Origin: Lysobacter sp. CFH 32150
GTDB lineage: Bacteria > Pseudomonadota > Gammaproteobacteria > Xanthomonadales > Xanthomonadaceae
Reading direction: 5' to 3'
Length of the DNA stretch: 64,000 nt
NCBI RefSeq assembly: GCF_022758295.1
Contig: NZ_JALDWJ010000011.1
Span: 62,001 to 126,000, forward strand
Translations under genes and position numbers: made by a program
The notes under the pieces: model-generated
Database searches by the model: none
What the model was told of the DNA's origin: nothing
Seen by the model: the letters and a program-made list of their open reading frames with translations, nothing else
In this document: one piece after another, positions 16,454-25,549 of the stretch
How the letters are laid out: each line of letters starts with the position of its first letter
Numbering within the stretch: position 1 is the stretch's first letter

Positions 16454-17404
16454 ATGTTGAAGAATGGAAGCACCAAATGGTGGGTATTGGCCGCGTTTTT
16501 TTTGATGTCCGTGCACGGTGTCGCTTCAGCACAGGCGACGCGCACATGGGTTTCCGGCGTCGGCGATGACGCCAATCCATGCAGCCGCACGGCGCCATGC
16601 AAGACGTTTGCCGGCGCGATTTCTAAGACGGCGGCAGGTGGCGAAATCAGCGTGCTGGACCCGGGTGGTTTTGGCGCGGTCACGATCACCAAGGCCATCA
16701 CGATCGACGGCGCCGGAACGCTGGCTTCGACCCTGAACTCGAGTACCAATGGCTTCGTCATCAATGCCGGTGTTGCCGACAAGGTCGTGCTGCGCAATCT
16801 GACCATCAATGGCGCGGGAAGCGGCCTGAATGGCATCAAGTTCCTGGCGGGCGAAAGCCTGCTGGTTGACAACGTGCGGATCACGGGTAACAACGCAGCC
16901 AGTCCCAATGGCGTCGGGATTCTGTTCCTTCCTGCCGGCGCGAGCCGCCTGATCGTCACCAACAGCGTGATTGCCAACAACATCACGGGTGGAATCCTGG
17001 TGGCGCCCAGCGGAACCGGAACCGCGCAGGTCACGGTGACCGGCACTCAGCTTTCTGGCGGTGCCTTCGGCTTGCGTACGCAGGACCGCACCATGGCCGT
17101 TGTGAGCGATTGCGTGGTGACGGGCAACCCCAACCAAGGTGTGGTGGCGGTCAGCACGTCGCAATATGTGGACATCACCGTCACCGGCAGCACGCTCAAC
17201 GACAATGGCTTCGGTGCGGCGAATGCCGGGGCGATCCAGTCAACCGGTCCCGCGGCCATCATCCGCATCGCCGGCAATAACATCACCAACAACCAATACG
17301 GTCTCTGGGCGACCGGCGGCGGACAGATCCTGTCCTTTGGCAGCAACGAAGTGACCGATAACGATACTGACGGAAATCCGACCGGGACGTTGACGACGCG
17401 GTAA
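16454..17404 (+). CDS. Secreted right-handed parallel beta-helix protein
   Basis: 316 residues. A Sec signal (ending HGVASAQA) is followed by repeated short strands typical of pectate-lyase-like beta-helices (VLRNLTINGAG, LLVDNVRITGNN, LIVTNSVIANNITGGI, ITVTGSTLNDNGFG). A conserved cap contains the pair NPCSRTAPCKTF. No pectinase catalytic residues are obvious, so it may be a carbohydrate-binding or surface protein. The ATG at 16454 follows AGGGGAAAACC, which decides it over the ORF start at 16355. It is monocistronic, with its own terminator. Confidence 0.85.
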   Translation: MLKNGSTKWWVLAAFFLMSVHGVASAQATRTWVSGVGDDANPCSRTAPCKTFAGAISKTAAGGEISVLDPGGFGAVTITKAITIDGAGTLASTLNSSTNGFVINAGVADKVVLRNLTINGAGSGLNGIKFLAGESLLVDNVRITGNNAASPNGVGILFLPAGASRLIVTNSVIANNITGGILVAPSGTGTAQVTVTGTQLSGGAFGLRTQDRTMAVVSDCVVTGNPNQGVVAVSTSQYVDITVTGSTLNDNGFGAANAGAIQSTGPAAIIRIAGNNITNNQYGLWATGGGQILSFGSNEVTDNDTDGNPTGTLTTR

Positions 17405-17428
17405 GCCGATAAGAGTCGATTACGAGAA

Positions 17429-17458
17429 CGGCCCGGCACGCCCGGGCCGTTTTCGTTT
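17429..17458 (+). terminator. Rho-independent terminator of the beta-helix gene
   Basis: Stem CGGCCCGG / CCGGGCCG, loop CACGC, then TTTTCGTTT, 25 bases after the stop codon. Confidence 0.85.
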
Positions 17459-17506
17459 CCGGGGGCGCTTCCTGCGCGTGAGCGGCAGGCTAGGTAACAT
17501 TCCGCA

Positions 17507-18187
17507 ATGAGCTCGTCGGCACTCGACAATCCATTCTGGTCCTCGCTGCGCAGCCGTCATCGCGACATCGCGCTGGTCGCCGGCGATGTGGCGCGTTATC
17601 CCGCGGAGTTCGCACCGTTCCTCGGCATGGCGCGTGCCGACGTGGACGCGACCGACGCGCTCGCTTCGCTGGTCGCCCCCGGCGAAAGCGTCTACCTGCT
17701 CGGGATCGCACCGGCCGTCGTACCGGATGGATGGCAGCTCGAAGCATTTGCCGACCTGGCGCAGATGATCTGCACTGCGCCGATCGAGATCACCGATGGT
17801 CCGGAGATCATCGCGTTGACCGAGGCGCATCGCGCGGATGTGCTGGCGCTGACGGCGCTGGTGTATCCGCACTATTTCCGTCCGCGCACGATGGACATGG
17901 GCCGTTACTTCGGCATCTACCAGAACGGCCGACTGGCGGCGATGATCGGCGAGCGACTGGGGACGGACACACACCAGGAGATGAGTGCGATCTGCACACA
18001 TCCCGACTTCAATGGTCGCGGTTACGCACGCCGCTTGACGGCGATGCTGACGAACGACACGTTCTCGCGCGGTCGCATTCCGTTCCTGCACGTGAGCCAC
18101 GAGAACCTGCGGGCCAAGCAGTTGTACGAGCAGCTCGGCTACGTGCATCGCCGCGACATCGGGTTCTGGTCGCTGCGTCGGGGCTGA
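17507..18187 (+). CDS. GNAT-family N-acetyltransferase
   Basis: 226 residues. The acetyl-CoA-binding motif A is visible as AICTHPDFNGRGYARRLTAML, and the C-terminal part has the usual HVSHENLRAKQLYEQLGY. The N-terminal half (1-110) is less typical and may be a FR47-like or substrate-selecting segment. The substrate is unknown. It is followed by a repeat-bearing intergenic region. Confidence 0.9.
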   Translation: MSSSALDNPFWSSLRSRHRDIALVAGDVARYPAEFAPFLGMARADVDATDALASLVAPGESVYLLGIAPAVVPDGWQLEAFADLAQMICTAPIEITDGPEIIALTEAHRADVLALTALVYPHYFRPRTMDMGRYFGIYQNGRLAAMIGERLGTDTHQEMSAICTHPDFNGRGYARRLTAMLTNDTFSRGRIPFLHVSHENLRAKQLYEQLGYVHRRDIGFWSLRRG

Positions 18188-18455
18188 TAGCGCCACTCAT
18201 CGACTTTTGAGCTCGGCGTGCCGGGCAAGGAGCCTCGCGATCCGAACTCTCAACTCGGATTGTCGAACCCAAGACCCGGCGCTCTGAGCTCCAGACTCGG
18301 CATGCCGAGCTGAAAAGCCCAGGTCCCGAGCTCCGAGCTCGGCATGTCGAGAGGAAATCTCCGCTGATGATGCGCTGGGCTTGGCGCGCCAGGTAAAAAC
18401 CCGGTGCTGCGAGCTCCGGACTCGGTACCTGCGTTGCCCGGGGTTACCCGAGACT
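18188..18455. repeat. Intergenic stretch with imperfect GAGCTCCRRACTCGGCATGYCGAG repeats
   Basis: Four related segments start near 18209, 18284, 18328 and 18410, each with GAGCT(C)..CTCGG followed by a C/G-rich partial palindrome such as GGCATGCCGAG. No ORF is convincing. It looks like a decayed dispersed-repeat cluster between convergent genes. Confidence 0.6.
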
Positions 18456-19244
18456 TCAGCCCTGCCTGGCGCGCCGCCTCCGCGACGCAGAGAGCTGCCG
18501 GTAGAAGTCGCGCATCACGACCAGCGCGAGCAGCACCATCAGGATCATCAGGACGCGCTCGGGCGCGATCGGGATGCCGAGTTTGTTGAGCACCGGCCTC
18601 AGCAGCGTGACGCCGAAATTTTCGACCTGCTTGAAGCCCGGGACCACATAACTTTTCGCCAGCTCTCCCGATGCAGCCACGGGTTGCAACGCGGCCTCTG
18701 GCGCCACCAGCGCCCACACGCCGGAGGCAAGGATCAGCAGGGCAAAGAGGCTGAGGAACACCGTCGTCCTGCTCTTGCGAGGCGGCGTCGTCGGCGTGGC
18801 GACCTGGGCGGACTCGGTCGCCTGCCGCGTCCGCAGCGAAGCCATCGCAAGCTTCGTTTCCCCGGCGTCGCCGGCATCACCCTTGAGTTGCCCCAGTGCT
18901 GCGATCAGGTCCTGGTTCTCCTTCTGCCGCGCGAGCCGCTCCGCTTCCATCAGCTTGGCGATCTCCGCGGAGGCGTCGCGGCTACCCTGGCGACGGTCGT
19001 GCAGGCGCATCTGCGGGTCGTTCGGTAGCGAGCTTTCGAACATCCACAGCGCCACCAGCGCGATCGGGAACCCAAGCAGGATCACCACCACCAGCAGCCG
19101 GATCGCCCAGCTGGGAATGTCGAAGTACGGGAACACCGTGGTGGCGACCTGCACGATCACCCAGCCGGCCACGATGTACATCACCCCGCCACGATAGATC
19201 TGGCGGCGCTTGAGCTCGGCAAAAAACGAAGAAGGCGTGGCCAT
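18456..19244 (-). CDS. Membrane protein with FFAELKRR N-terminal signature
   Basis: 262 residues. The N-terminus FFAELKRRQIYRGGVMYIVAGWVIVQVA is the cytoplasmic/TM signature that in Xanthomonadaceae usually precedes TPR or adenylate-cyclase domains. Here it is followed by a second TM (about 44-68), a charged coiled segment (about 75-110) and two more TMs (about 140-160 and 215-235), with no TPR or cyclase domain. It is therefore a stand-alone anchor of unknown role, possibly a scaffold. Confidence 0.8.
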   Translation of the reverse strand: MATPSSFFAELKRRQIYRGGVMYIVAGWVIVQVATTVFPYFDIPSWAIRLLVVVILLGFPIALVALWMFESSLPNDPQMRLHDRRQGSRDASAEIAKLMEAERLARQKENQDLIAALGQLKGDAGDAGETKLAMASLRTRQATESAQVATPTTPPRKSRTTVFLSLFALLILASGVWALVAPEAALQPVAASGELAKSYVVPGFKQVENFGVTLLRPVLNKLGIPIAPERVLMILMVLLALVVMRDFYRQLSASRRRRARQG

Positions 19245-19339
19245 GGGGGTTCCAGATCCGAGGACACAGGGTCAAACGCCAATCGGTCGGGGCAGGGGCC
19301 ACGCGGGCACGCGGGGGCCAGCGGATCGGAGCCACCCGA

Positions 19340-19609
19340 TCAGGGGATTGGGCGGACGGTGGGATCGCCGGCGCACAGCGCCCGCTTGCGGGCCGGCGTC
19401 AGTTGCTTGATCGCATATTCGGCGCGGCTCGCGGTGGCGCGGTCGGGATATTCGAAGCGGGCGAGCAGGCGCAGCGGCGGCCGCGAGCGGGTATAGCGGG
19501 CACCCTTGCCGGCGACGTGCTCGGCATAGCGGCGGTCGACGTCGGTGGCGATGCCGGTGTAGAGGCTGCCGTCGCGGCATTCGATCAGGTAGACGTACCA
19601 GCGGCGCAT
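19340..19609 (-). CDS. GIY-YIG (UPF0213/YhbQ-like) nuclease-fold protein
   Basis: 89 residues. The signature YVYLIECRDGSLYTGIATDVDRR and a downstream catalytic-region Glu (ASRAEYAIKQLT) are intact. Small stand-alone members such as YhbQ are thought to act on DNA or RNA, but the role is not settled. It is followed by a convergent unknown gene. Confidence 0.92.
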   Translation of the reverse strand: MRRWYVYLIECRDGSLYTGIATDVDRRYAEHVAGKGARYTRSRPPLRLLARFEYPDRATASRAEYAIKQLTPARKRALCAGDPTVRPIP

Positions 19610-19735
19610 GCAACGAGTGTAGAGGGCAGCGACCTAGGTGTGTTCCAGCGGTGTAGCGCTGACACGGATCCGTCATGAAGCAGTCACATACTGATTTTCG
19701 GTGCACGGCACCGGACCTGCTGATGGAGAGTGACC

Positions 19736-20215
19736 ATGCCCGCAAAGTTCGCCCTCGCTTTGGCCCTGCTGCTGTCCGCGTCACTCACCGCGATTGCGCA
19801 GCAGGCGTACGTCAACATCGAACAGCGCCTGACAACGGAGCAGCTGCGTGCCACCGGCCTGGATACGCTGTCGCCCGCACAACTGGAGCTGTTGAACCGG
19901 TTGCTGCGCGATGACCTGGTGGAAGTGGCGAAGGCCGACGCATCGCACCGGGAAGACAAGCGCAGTCCGGCGTCGTACATCGGCCTCGAGGATGGGCCGA
20001 TCAAGAGCCGTCTGAAAGGTTCGGTGAACGGGTGGGAGCCCGGCACCGTGTTCGAGTTGGAGAACGGCCAGCAGTGGAAGGTGCTCAAGGGCAGCATGAA
20101 ACTGCGCAAGCCCATGGATGCGCCCGAGATCGTGGTCGTGCCGGGCGTTGCAGGGCGCTGGTTCCTGCAGGTCGATGAGGATCTGCCGAAGGCGCGGGTG
20201 TATCGAATCGATTGA
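19736..20215 (+). CDS. Hypothetical secreted protein
   Basis: 159 residues. The ATG at 19736 with GGAGAG upstream is preferred over a GTG at 19730. The signal peptide ends near SLTAIAQQ. The mature part has a helical N-half (LTTEQLRATGLDTLSPAQLELLNRLLRDD) and a beta-rich C-half (GWEPGTVFELENGQQWKVLKGSM). The E-N-G-Q-x-W-x-V pattern is common in small periplasmic proteins of this group. Function unknown. Confidence 0.75.
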   Translation: MPAKFALALALLLSASLTAIAQQAYVNIEQRLTTEQLRATGLDTLSPAQLELLNRLLRDDLVEVAKADASHREDKRSPASYIGLEDGPIKSRLKGSVNGWEPGTVFELENGQQWKVLKGSMKLRKPMDAPEIVVVPGVAGRWFLQVDEDLPKARVYRID

Positions 20216-20246
20216 GGGCGGGTTTCGGGGTGGTCACCGAGGGGCG

Positions 20247-20570
20247 CTAGCGCCGTGGCTTTCCCTTTGCCTCGGGTTCGGCATCGTCCAGGTGATCCCG
20301 CCCTTCATTCCCAGTCGTGTTGTCTTCCCTGAATTGATCCACCGATTCGGAGACGTTGTCGACGAGGTCGGAATACGCGGTTGCTTCCGTATCGCGCTTG
20401 GACTGCGGGACCACGATCCGCGGTGCCTGCAAGACTTTCGGCGTGGGCTTTACCGTCGGACCGGCTGCAGGAATTTTCGGCTTGGCCGACACGGGTTTGG
20501 CTATCTGCGCATCGGCAGCCCCGGACAGGAGCAGCATCGAGATGGCAATGGCGGCCAGCATCATCCGCAT
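20247..20570 (-). CDS. Hypothetical secreted protein, Pro/Lys-rich
   Basis: 107 residues. AGGAGG precedes the ATG at 20570, giving a strong start and excluding the longer reading from 20594. A signal peptide (ending AADAQ) is followed by a Pro/Lys-rich spacer (PKIPAAGPTVKPTPKV) and an acidic tail. No domain is recognised. It is probably a short periplasmic or surface protein. Confidence 0.65.
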   Translation of the reverse strand: MRMMLAAIAISMLLLSGAADAQIAKPVSAKPKIPAAGPTVKPTPKVLQAPRIVVPQSKRDTEATAYSDLVDNVSESVDQFREDNTTGNEGRDHLDDAEPEAKGKPRR

Positions 20571-20679
20571 GGGGCAACCTCCTGAGTATCGCAAGCCACC
20601 ATATCGCAGCGGTCGGTGACCAGCATCGGATATTGGAATGCCGAAGACCAGCCCACGGGAGGCAGGATCGCCATGCGGG

Positions 20680-21063
20680 CTATTGCTTCTTCTTTCGGGC
20701 GTCTGCCCGTTCCCGGTTCTCCCGCACTCGCGTTTTCACGAGCTTGCTGATCAAGGCGTAAGGAATGGGCTTGTCGAGTGGGAACCTCAAATTGCCCTTT
20801 TCTCCGGCATAGGCCGATGTCTCGGCCCTGAGCTTCTCGTCCCTGACCGGTGGATAGAAGCCGATGTGATTCTTGAAGGCGGCGAAGTAAACCAGGGCGC
20901 CATCCAGGGCGAAGGCGGGCATCTGGTAGCTGATCTTCTCCTCCGCGGCAGGCGCCGCCTGCCTGATGGTGTCCCGGATCCTCTCCAGGATCGGCTGGAC
21001 TTCCGGCCGGGCCGCTGCGATGTAGTCGTCGATGCTCGCAAGGGTGGTGCGATTCGCTTCCAT
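20680..21063 (-). CDS. DUF1801/YdhG-family protein
   Basis: 127 residues. Matches the DUF1801 pattern: IDDYIAAARPEVQPILERIRDTIRQA, then SYQMPAFALDGALVYFAAFKNHIGFYP and a basic C-terminus (RENRERADARKKKQ). The family is small, probably iron-chaperone- or ligand-binding-like, without a defined reaction. It lies 18 nt downstream of the DHFR-like gene and is probably co-transcribed with it. Confidence 0.93.
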   Translation of the reverse strand: MEANRTTLASIDDYIAAARPEVQPILERIRDTIRQAAPAAEEKISYQMPAFALDGALVYFAAFKNHIGFYPPVRDEKLRAETSAYAGEKGNLRFPLDKPIPYALISKLVKTRVRENRERADARKKKQ

Positions 21064-21081
21064 GTTGCCTCCTTCCGATGG

Positions 21082-21750
21082 TTACGGGCCCGCGATTCCG
21101 CCGATGCGCTGGCGCCGTGCGATCTCCTCCGCGGGAGGATCTTCGAGTTGGAACGAACCGTACTCGGGCCTGCCCGCGCATTCGTAGGTGTGGATCAGCA
21201 CGCCGGTGCTGGATGTCTTCGTGTCCGTCAGTTTCAGCGCGGCCGGGACGGTGCCTTCGGCGAACAGGCGTTTGCCCTTGCCCAACAGCACGGGGAAGGT
21301 CCACAGGCGGAATTCGTCGACGAGATTGTGCTGCAGCAACGTCTGGATCAGGTTGCCGCTGCCGGTGACCTGGAGTTCGCGGCCGGGTTCGCGTTTGAGC
21401 TTCGCTACCGCTTCGGCGACGTCGCCCTTGAGCAGGCTCGAGTTCTGCCAGTCCAACGATTGCAGCGTGCGTGAGGCGACGTACTTGTGCACGCGGTTGA
21501 GCTTCGCCGCGATCGGATCCTCGTCGCCGATGTGCGGCCAGTGCGCGGCGAAGATCTCGTAGGTCCTGCGGCCCAGCAATAGACCATCCGCTGCTTCGGT
21601 CCAGCCGGTGATGAGCTCGCCCATCATGTCGTCGAAATACGGGACCAGCCAGCCGCCGTGCTCGAAGTCGCCGCTGCGGTCTTCCTCGGGCCCGCCCGGG
21701 CCCTGGATGACGCCATCCAGCGTGACGAACGTGCCGACAACTACTTTCAT
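21082..21750 (-). CDS. Dihydrofolate reductase/RibD C-terminal-like reductase
   Basis: 222 residues with the NADPH-binding RibD-C/DHFR-like fold: VVVGTFVTLDGVIQGPGG at the N-terminus, GLLLGRRTYEIF, LQVTGSGNLIQTLL, and the C-terminal strand. A good AAGGAG ribosome site precedes the ATG. Such stand-alone members are annotated as reductases of unknown substrate. It is followed by DUF1801, an arrangement that suggests a two-gene unit. Confidence 0.93.
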   Translation of the reverse strand: MKVVVGTFVTLDGVIQGPGGPEEDRSGDFEHGGWLVPYFDDMMGELITGWTEAADGLLLGRRTYEIFAAHWPHIGDEDPIAAKLNRVHKYVASRTLQSLDWQNSSLLKGDVAEAVAKLKREPGRELQVTGSGNLIQTLLQHNLVDEFRLWTFPVLLGKGKRLFAEGTVPAALKLTDTKTSSTGVLIHTYECAGRPEYGSFQLEDPPAEEIARRQRIGGIAGP

Positions 21751-21831
21751 GGCTGACTCCTTTTCGATTCGTTCTGCTACTACGACGAACGAAGCGGGGA
21801 CGGATCGACACGAGGCGATTCTTCGCGAAGG

Positions 21832-23316
21832 TCAGGCGTTCCCGCCGCCCCAGCGCCGCAGATTCAGGAATTCGCGCCGCGTCCTCGGGCCATAACTGAG
21901 GAATCGGGGATCGGGTGCGTTGCGATAGTCGTCGCGCAGCCGTGTGACCGCGTCGCGGTTGAGGTGCTTGTCGAGCACGTCCTTCGGCACCGGGTAGAGC
22001 TTAAGCGCATTCAGTCCGAATACCTTCGCGCGAATGCCGGGCGTGATCTCGGGATAGCCATGGCGTTCGCGGAATTCCGGTGAAATCTGGAAGGCGCGGA
22101 ACGCCTGGATCTGGTCCTGCGGGCTGCCATACCAGATCGAGTCGGTGCCCCAGAGCACGTTGTCTTCGCCGAGGTGGGTGAGCAGCTTGCCGAGCGCATG
22201 CCCTGCCGAATCCGGATCGCGCATCAGGAACCGCCAGGTCGAGCCGAGTTCGGCGTACACGTTGCTGCCATGTCCCAGGCCCGCCTTGCGCAGTGACGTG
22301 ATCAACGCATCGATGCCGTCGCTGCGTTTGGCGTCATAGGCGCTTTCGGCTTTGCCGGTGACGAAGCCGGAGTGGTAGATGAGGAAGTTGACGTCCGGAT
22401 AACGCTTCGCAACGCGGCCGATGTCCACGCACGTGCTGTGTTCGTAACTGCGCGGGCCGAACGGCAGGCCCTTGTGGATGGCGATGTTGCGGACGTCGAG
22501 CCGGCGTGCTTCTTCGATCATCCGCAAGCCCGGTGCATCGTCCATGAAGAAGCCACGGCCTTCCGGTCCCCATTGCGTGTAGGTCTTCCACGCCGCGATG
22601 TGGAATTGTTTCGCGAGGCGCTCCATGTCTTCGACATCGCCGGGCTGGTTGGGATTGACGCGGCCATGCAGGTACAGGCGATGCGTGCCGTCGAGTTTTT
22701 CCACCAGCGCGGCCGTGGCGGTGGCTTCCTCGATGGTGAGCGGTTCGGCATTCCGTGCCGAGGGCACGAAGCTCAACACGGTGAGGTCGGTGTCGGAGTC
22801 GAGGAAGATGTCCTTGATGAACTCGTCGGGCCCCACGCATTTCAGGTAGCCGAGCCCGGGCTCCTCTGCGGCGGCGCAACCCGCGGTGTCGACGAAGCCG
22901 AGTGGCCGCGCGCCATCCGGCAAGCCGCGCGTCCAGGCGCCGGTCGGATTCACGAAATGGCCCTGTACGTCGAAGATGAATTCGTCGCCGGCGAGCACCG
23001 ACGCCGCGGCCGCGGGTTCGAGTGCGGCTTCTGCGGGGAGTTCATAGCGGCCACCGCGTTTGCAGGCCGCAGTGAACGTAGCGGTCATCGCCAGCAGCGT
23101 AGTGGCCGCTCCGCACAGGGACACCATGAAGTCGCGCCGCGACTGACCAAGGCGGCGCGCGTTCCTCGTGGCGGCTTCGAAGGCCTGCTGGTTGGCGACG
23201 CGATGGACCGCATCGAGGGGTACCGGTGCAAATTCGCCGTTGCTGGCACTGTCGAGCTTGATCGGAAGCCGCAGGCCATCGGGGTCGTGCCTATTGGAGC
23301 CGTGACCGGAGCGCAT
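21832..23316 (-). CDS. Tat-exported amidohydrolase-family protein
   Basis: 494 residues. The twin-arginine motif GQSRRDFMVSLCG begins about 57 residues in, so the N-region is long; this is usual for the family. The mature part has an amidohydrolase-2-type TIM-barrel pattern: the early FDVQGHF, a middle domain with FLIYHSGFVTG, and the late VLWGTDSIWYGSP (conserved GTD). The substrate is unknown; decarboxylation or hydrolysis of ring compounds is typical. Metal-binding residues are partly substituted relative to classical HxH members. Confidence 0.85.
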   Translation of the reverse strand: MRSGHGSNRHDPDGLRLPIKLDSASNGEFAPVPLDAVHRVANQQAFEAATRNARRLGQSRRDFMVSLCGAATTLLAMTATFTAACKRGGRYELPAEAALEPAAAASVLAGDEFIFDVQGHFVNPTGAWTRGLPDGARPLGFVDTAGCAAAEEPGLGYLKCVGPDEFIKDIFLDSDTDLTVLSFVPSARNAEPLTIEEATATAALVEKLDGTHRLYLHGRVNPNQPGDVEDMERLAKQFHIAAWKTYTQWGPEGRGFFMDDAPGLRMIEEARRLDVRNIAIHKGLPFGPRSYEHSTCVDIGRVAKRYPDVNFLIYHSGFVTGKAESAYDAKRSDGIDALITSLRKAGLGHGSNVYAELGSTWRFLMRDPDSAGHALGKLLTHLGEDNVLWGTDSIWYGSPQDQIQAFRAFQISPEFRERHGYPEITPGIRAKVFGLNALKLYPVPKDVLDKHLNRDAVTRLRDDYRNAPDPRFLSYGPRTRREFLNLRRWGGGNA

Positions 23317-23434
23317 GGCGTTCTCCCAAGCAACCGATTCGGGCCGACCATAGCGCCGGAGGTCCGTAGCGCAATGTGCCGGAAGGCGGGTTCAAGGGCG
23401 TGCCTGGTCCACCCCCGGGCATTTGCGGCGCCGG

Positions 23435-23797
23435 TTACGGGTTCTCGACGATCTTCTTGAACCCACCCCAGAACATGCGCTTGCCGTCGAAGGGCAGTTT
23501 CTTCGGATCCATCATCTCGGCGAGGCGGGGATCGGTCATCACCAGCTTGTTGATGCGGTCCCGGTCCCGGCGCGATTTGTAGACGATCCACGAGAACACC
23601 ACGACCTCGCCCGGCTTGAGCTTCACCGCCTGCGGGAATGAAGTGAGCTTGCCTGGCTGCACGTCGTCGGCGACGCACTCCACATATTCGAGCGCGCCGT
23701 GCTCGCGCCAGACTTTGCCCGCTTTACGGGCCATGCGTTTGTAGGTCGCCAGGTTCTTGGTTGGAACGGCCAGAACGAATCCATCTACGTAGCTCAT
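23435..23797 (-). CDS. DUF1428-family protein
   Basis: 120 residues. It starts MSYVDGFVLAVP and contains YKRMARKAGKVWREHGALEYVEC and VVFSWIVYKSR..RD, the hallmarks of DUF1428 (ferredoxin-like fold, dimeric). Function unknown. The ATG at 23797 is chosen because the family starts there and an AGGAGACACC ribosome site precedes it; longer ORFs on this strand are not genuine. Confidence 0.93.
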   Translation of the reverse strand: MSYVDGFVLAVPTKNLATYKRMARKAGKVWREHGALEYVECVADDVQPGKLTSFPQAVKLKPGEVVVFSWIVYKSRRDRDRINKLVMTDPRLAEMMDPKKLPFDGKRMFWGGFKKIVENP

Positions 23798-23978
23798 GGT
23801 GTCTCCTTGTGATGGGGGCAGGCTGCGCCTGCAGGCTGGGCAGCGCCAATTCATACCCGATGGCACTGCTGTCCTTTGTGACGACGAACCAGAGGAATCG
23901 AAATCGACAAACCAGCGTCCGGTGCCTTGGCGAGAAGGGTGTGCTAGCGTTCCCAGCAGCTCTTGGGGGGAGCGTTTT

Positions 23979-25415
23979 ATGAATCGCAAAGTGGCGTCCG
24001 GGAAGGGGACGAGCAAGTCCTTCAAGGTCATTCTTGGGCTGGTGCTGATGATCGGTGGAACGGGGTTCCTGTTCCTGCAGCAGGTCAATTTCCTGGTTGG
24101 CCGCAGCCTGCTGATCGCGCTCGGAGACGCCGAAAGCACGTACCGCAGCGCGTGGTTCGAGTGGGACGGCGACGTGGTGGCGAAGGACGTCGTGGTCTAC
24201 CCCTACGGGCAGGAACAGAAGGATGTGATGGTGCGTTTCAGCACCTTCCACCTGGAAACGCCGGGCTGGTTCTGGTTCCTGCGCAACGCCTTCAACCGCA
24301 AGGTGATCGTGGGCGACCTGGATCGCCTGCACGTGACGCTTGCGGGCGTGACGTCGAATGACGGCATCGAACCGTCGCTTGGCGACCTCGGCCCGATCGG
24401 CGCCGCCAGCGCTTCGCCGCTCGAGGCCGCAGGCTGCCTCAATGATGACCTGTGGATCCACAGCGAATTGAATGAAATGGGCCTCGGTCCAAGCCAGACC
24501 ACGCTTGAATTCGACTATCGGATCGAAGGCACCCAGGTGCTGACGTCGGTGGTGCTCGATACCCCGGGTGTTTCGACGACGCGAATGGAGCGCCGCGAGC
24601 AATTGCCAAAGGAAATCAGCGCGCTGCTGCTGGACCAGGCCCCGTCGATGGTCAAGTCGGAACGGTGGCACGTGCGCGATCAGGGCTTCGTCAAGGCCCG
24701 CAACGCGCACTGTGCGAAGAAGGACGGCACCGACGCGCAAACCTTCGTCGCGCGCCATGTCGACACGGTGGTGCGCTTGCTGGAAAGCGGCGGACTTGCG
24801 CCGGACCCGGCCAGCATCGAGGCCTATCGCAGCTTCGCCAGCGAGGGCGGCGAACTGTCATTCGGAGGGGACTTCACCCAGCCCATACACAGTGCCGAGT
24901 TGTACGAAGCGCACGATAGTGGCGCCGCGTTGCTGCGCATGAACGGCATCCTCGAACGCAAGGGCCGGCGCTTGGCGGTGCAGTGGCGTCAGTTCGATCC
25001 GCGTCCGCTCAAGGGTCTGGATGCGTTGACGCCGTTCGCGGCGTTGCAGCGCGAACGTGGCATCGATCCGTCGGTCGCGACTGCAACACCTCAGCCGGGC
25101 GCAGTGGGCACGAGCGCGAGCGTTCCCGCAGCCGTCATGCCGGTAGCCCCGCCCACTGGCAAGCCAGTGTATGCAAGCTCCTTGCCCACATCCGCGCCGG
25201 CTTTACTCCCCCCAGGCAGCCAGCTGGCATGGAACGACCTGCCACACTACCGCGGGCATCTTCTTTTCATATGGACGGAACACAATCCGCCGCGGCAGAT
25301 GACCTTGGTGGATGCGAACGGACAGGAGTTGAACGTGAGCGCACATCTGGGCGGCGGCCATGCGAGTTACCGCATTGGCAGGGGTGCGTTCATACGAGCC
25401 ACGCTGATCCAGTAA
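23979..25415 (+). CDS. Membrane-anchored hypothetical protein
   Basis: 478 residues. A Lys-rich N-terminus and one TM (about 16-36, VILGLVLMIGGTGFLFL) anchor a large periplasmic domain. GGGGGGAGCG lies before the ATG at 23979. The extracytoplasmic part has paired Cys-containing segments and a Pro/Ala/Ser-rich linker (about 380-405) before a C-terminal beta domain (YRGHLLFIWTEHN... ELNVSAHLGGG). No family was recognised. It may act as an adhesin-like or envelope maintenance protein. Confidence 0.75.
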   Translation: MNRKVASGKGTSKSFKVILGLVLMIGGTGFLFLQQVNFLVGRSLLIALGDAESTYRSAWFEWDGDVVAKDVVVYPYGQEQKDVMVRFSTFHLETPGWFWFLRNAFNRKVIVGDLDRLHVTLAGVTSNDGIEPSLGDLGPIGAASASPLEAAGCLNDDLWIHSELNEMGLGPSQTTLEFDYRIEGTQVLTSVVLDTPGVSTTRMERREQLPKEISALLLDQAPSMVKSERWHVRDQGFVKARNAHCAKKDGTDAQTFVARHVDTVVRLLESGGLAPDPASIEAYRSFASEGGELSFGGDFTQPIHSAELYEAHDSGAALLRMNGILERKGRRLAVQWRQFDPRPLKGLDALTPFAALQRERGIDPSVATATPQPGAVGTSASVPAAVMPVAPPTGKPVYASSLPTSAPALLPPGSQLAWNDLPHYRGHLLFIWTEHNPPRQMTLVDANGQELNVSAHLGGGHASYRIGRGAFIRATLIQ

Positions 25416-25549
25416 TTGCCGGGCGATGCGGCCGCTGACGCGTGGTATCGCAATGGCCCTGCCTGCATGTAGTTCCGTGTCGGATTGGCCCTGTTCGCAG
25501 GCAGCCTCGGCGATTACGCTCACGGCCTGAAACGCCGAGGATGATGACG

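Noticed and set aside
23724-24758. 344-codon minus-strand ORF opposite the membrane-anchored gene
   Set aside because: No signal, no domain, His/Arg-rich shadow; the plus-strand gene has a ribosome site and a TM.
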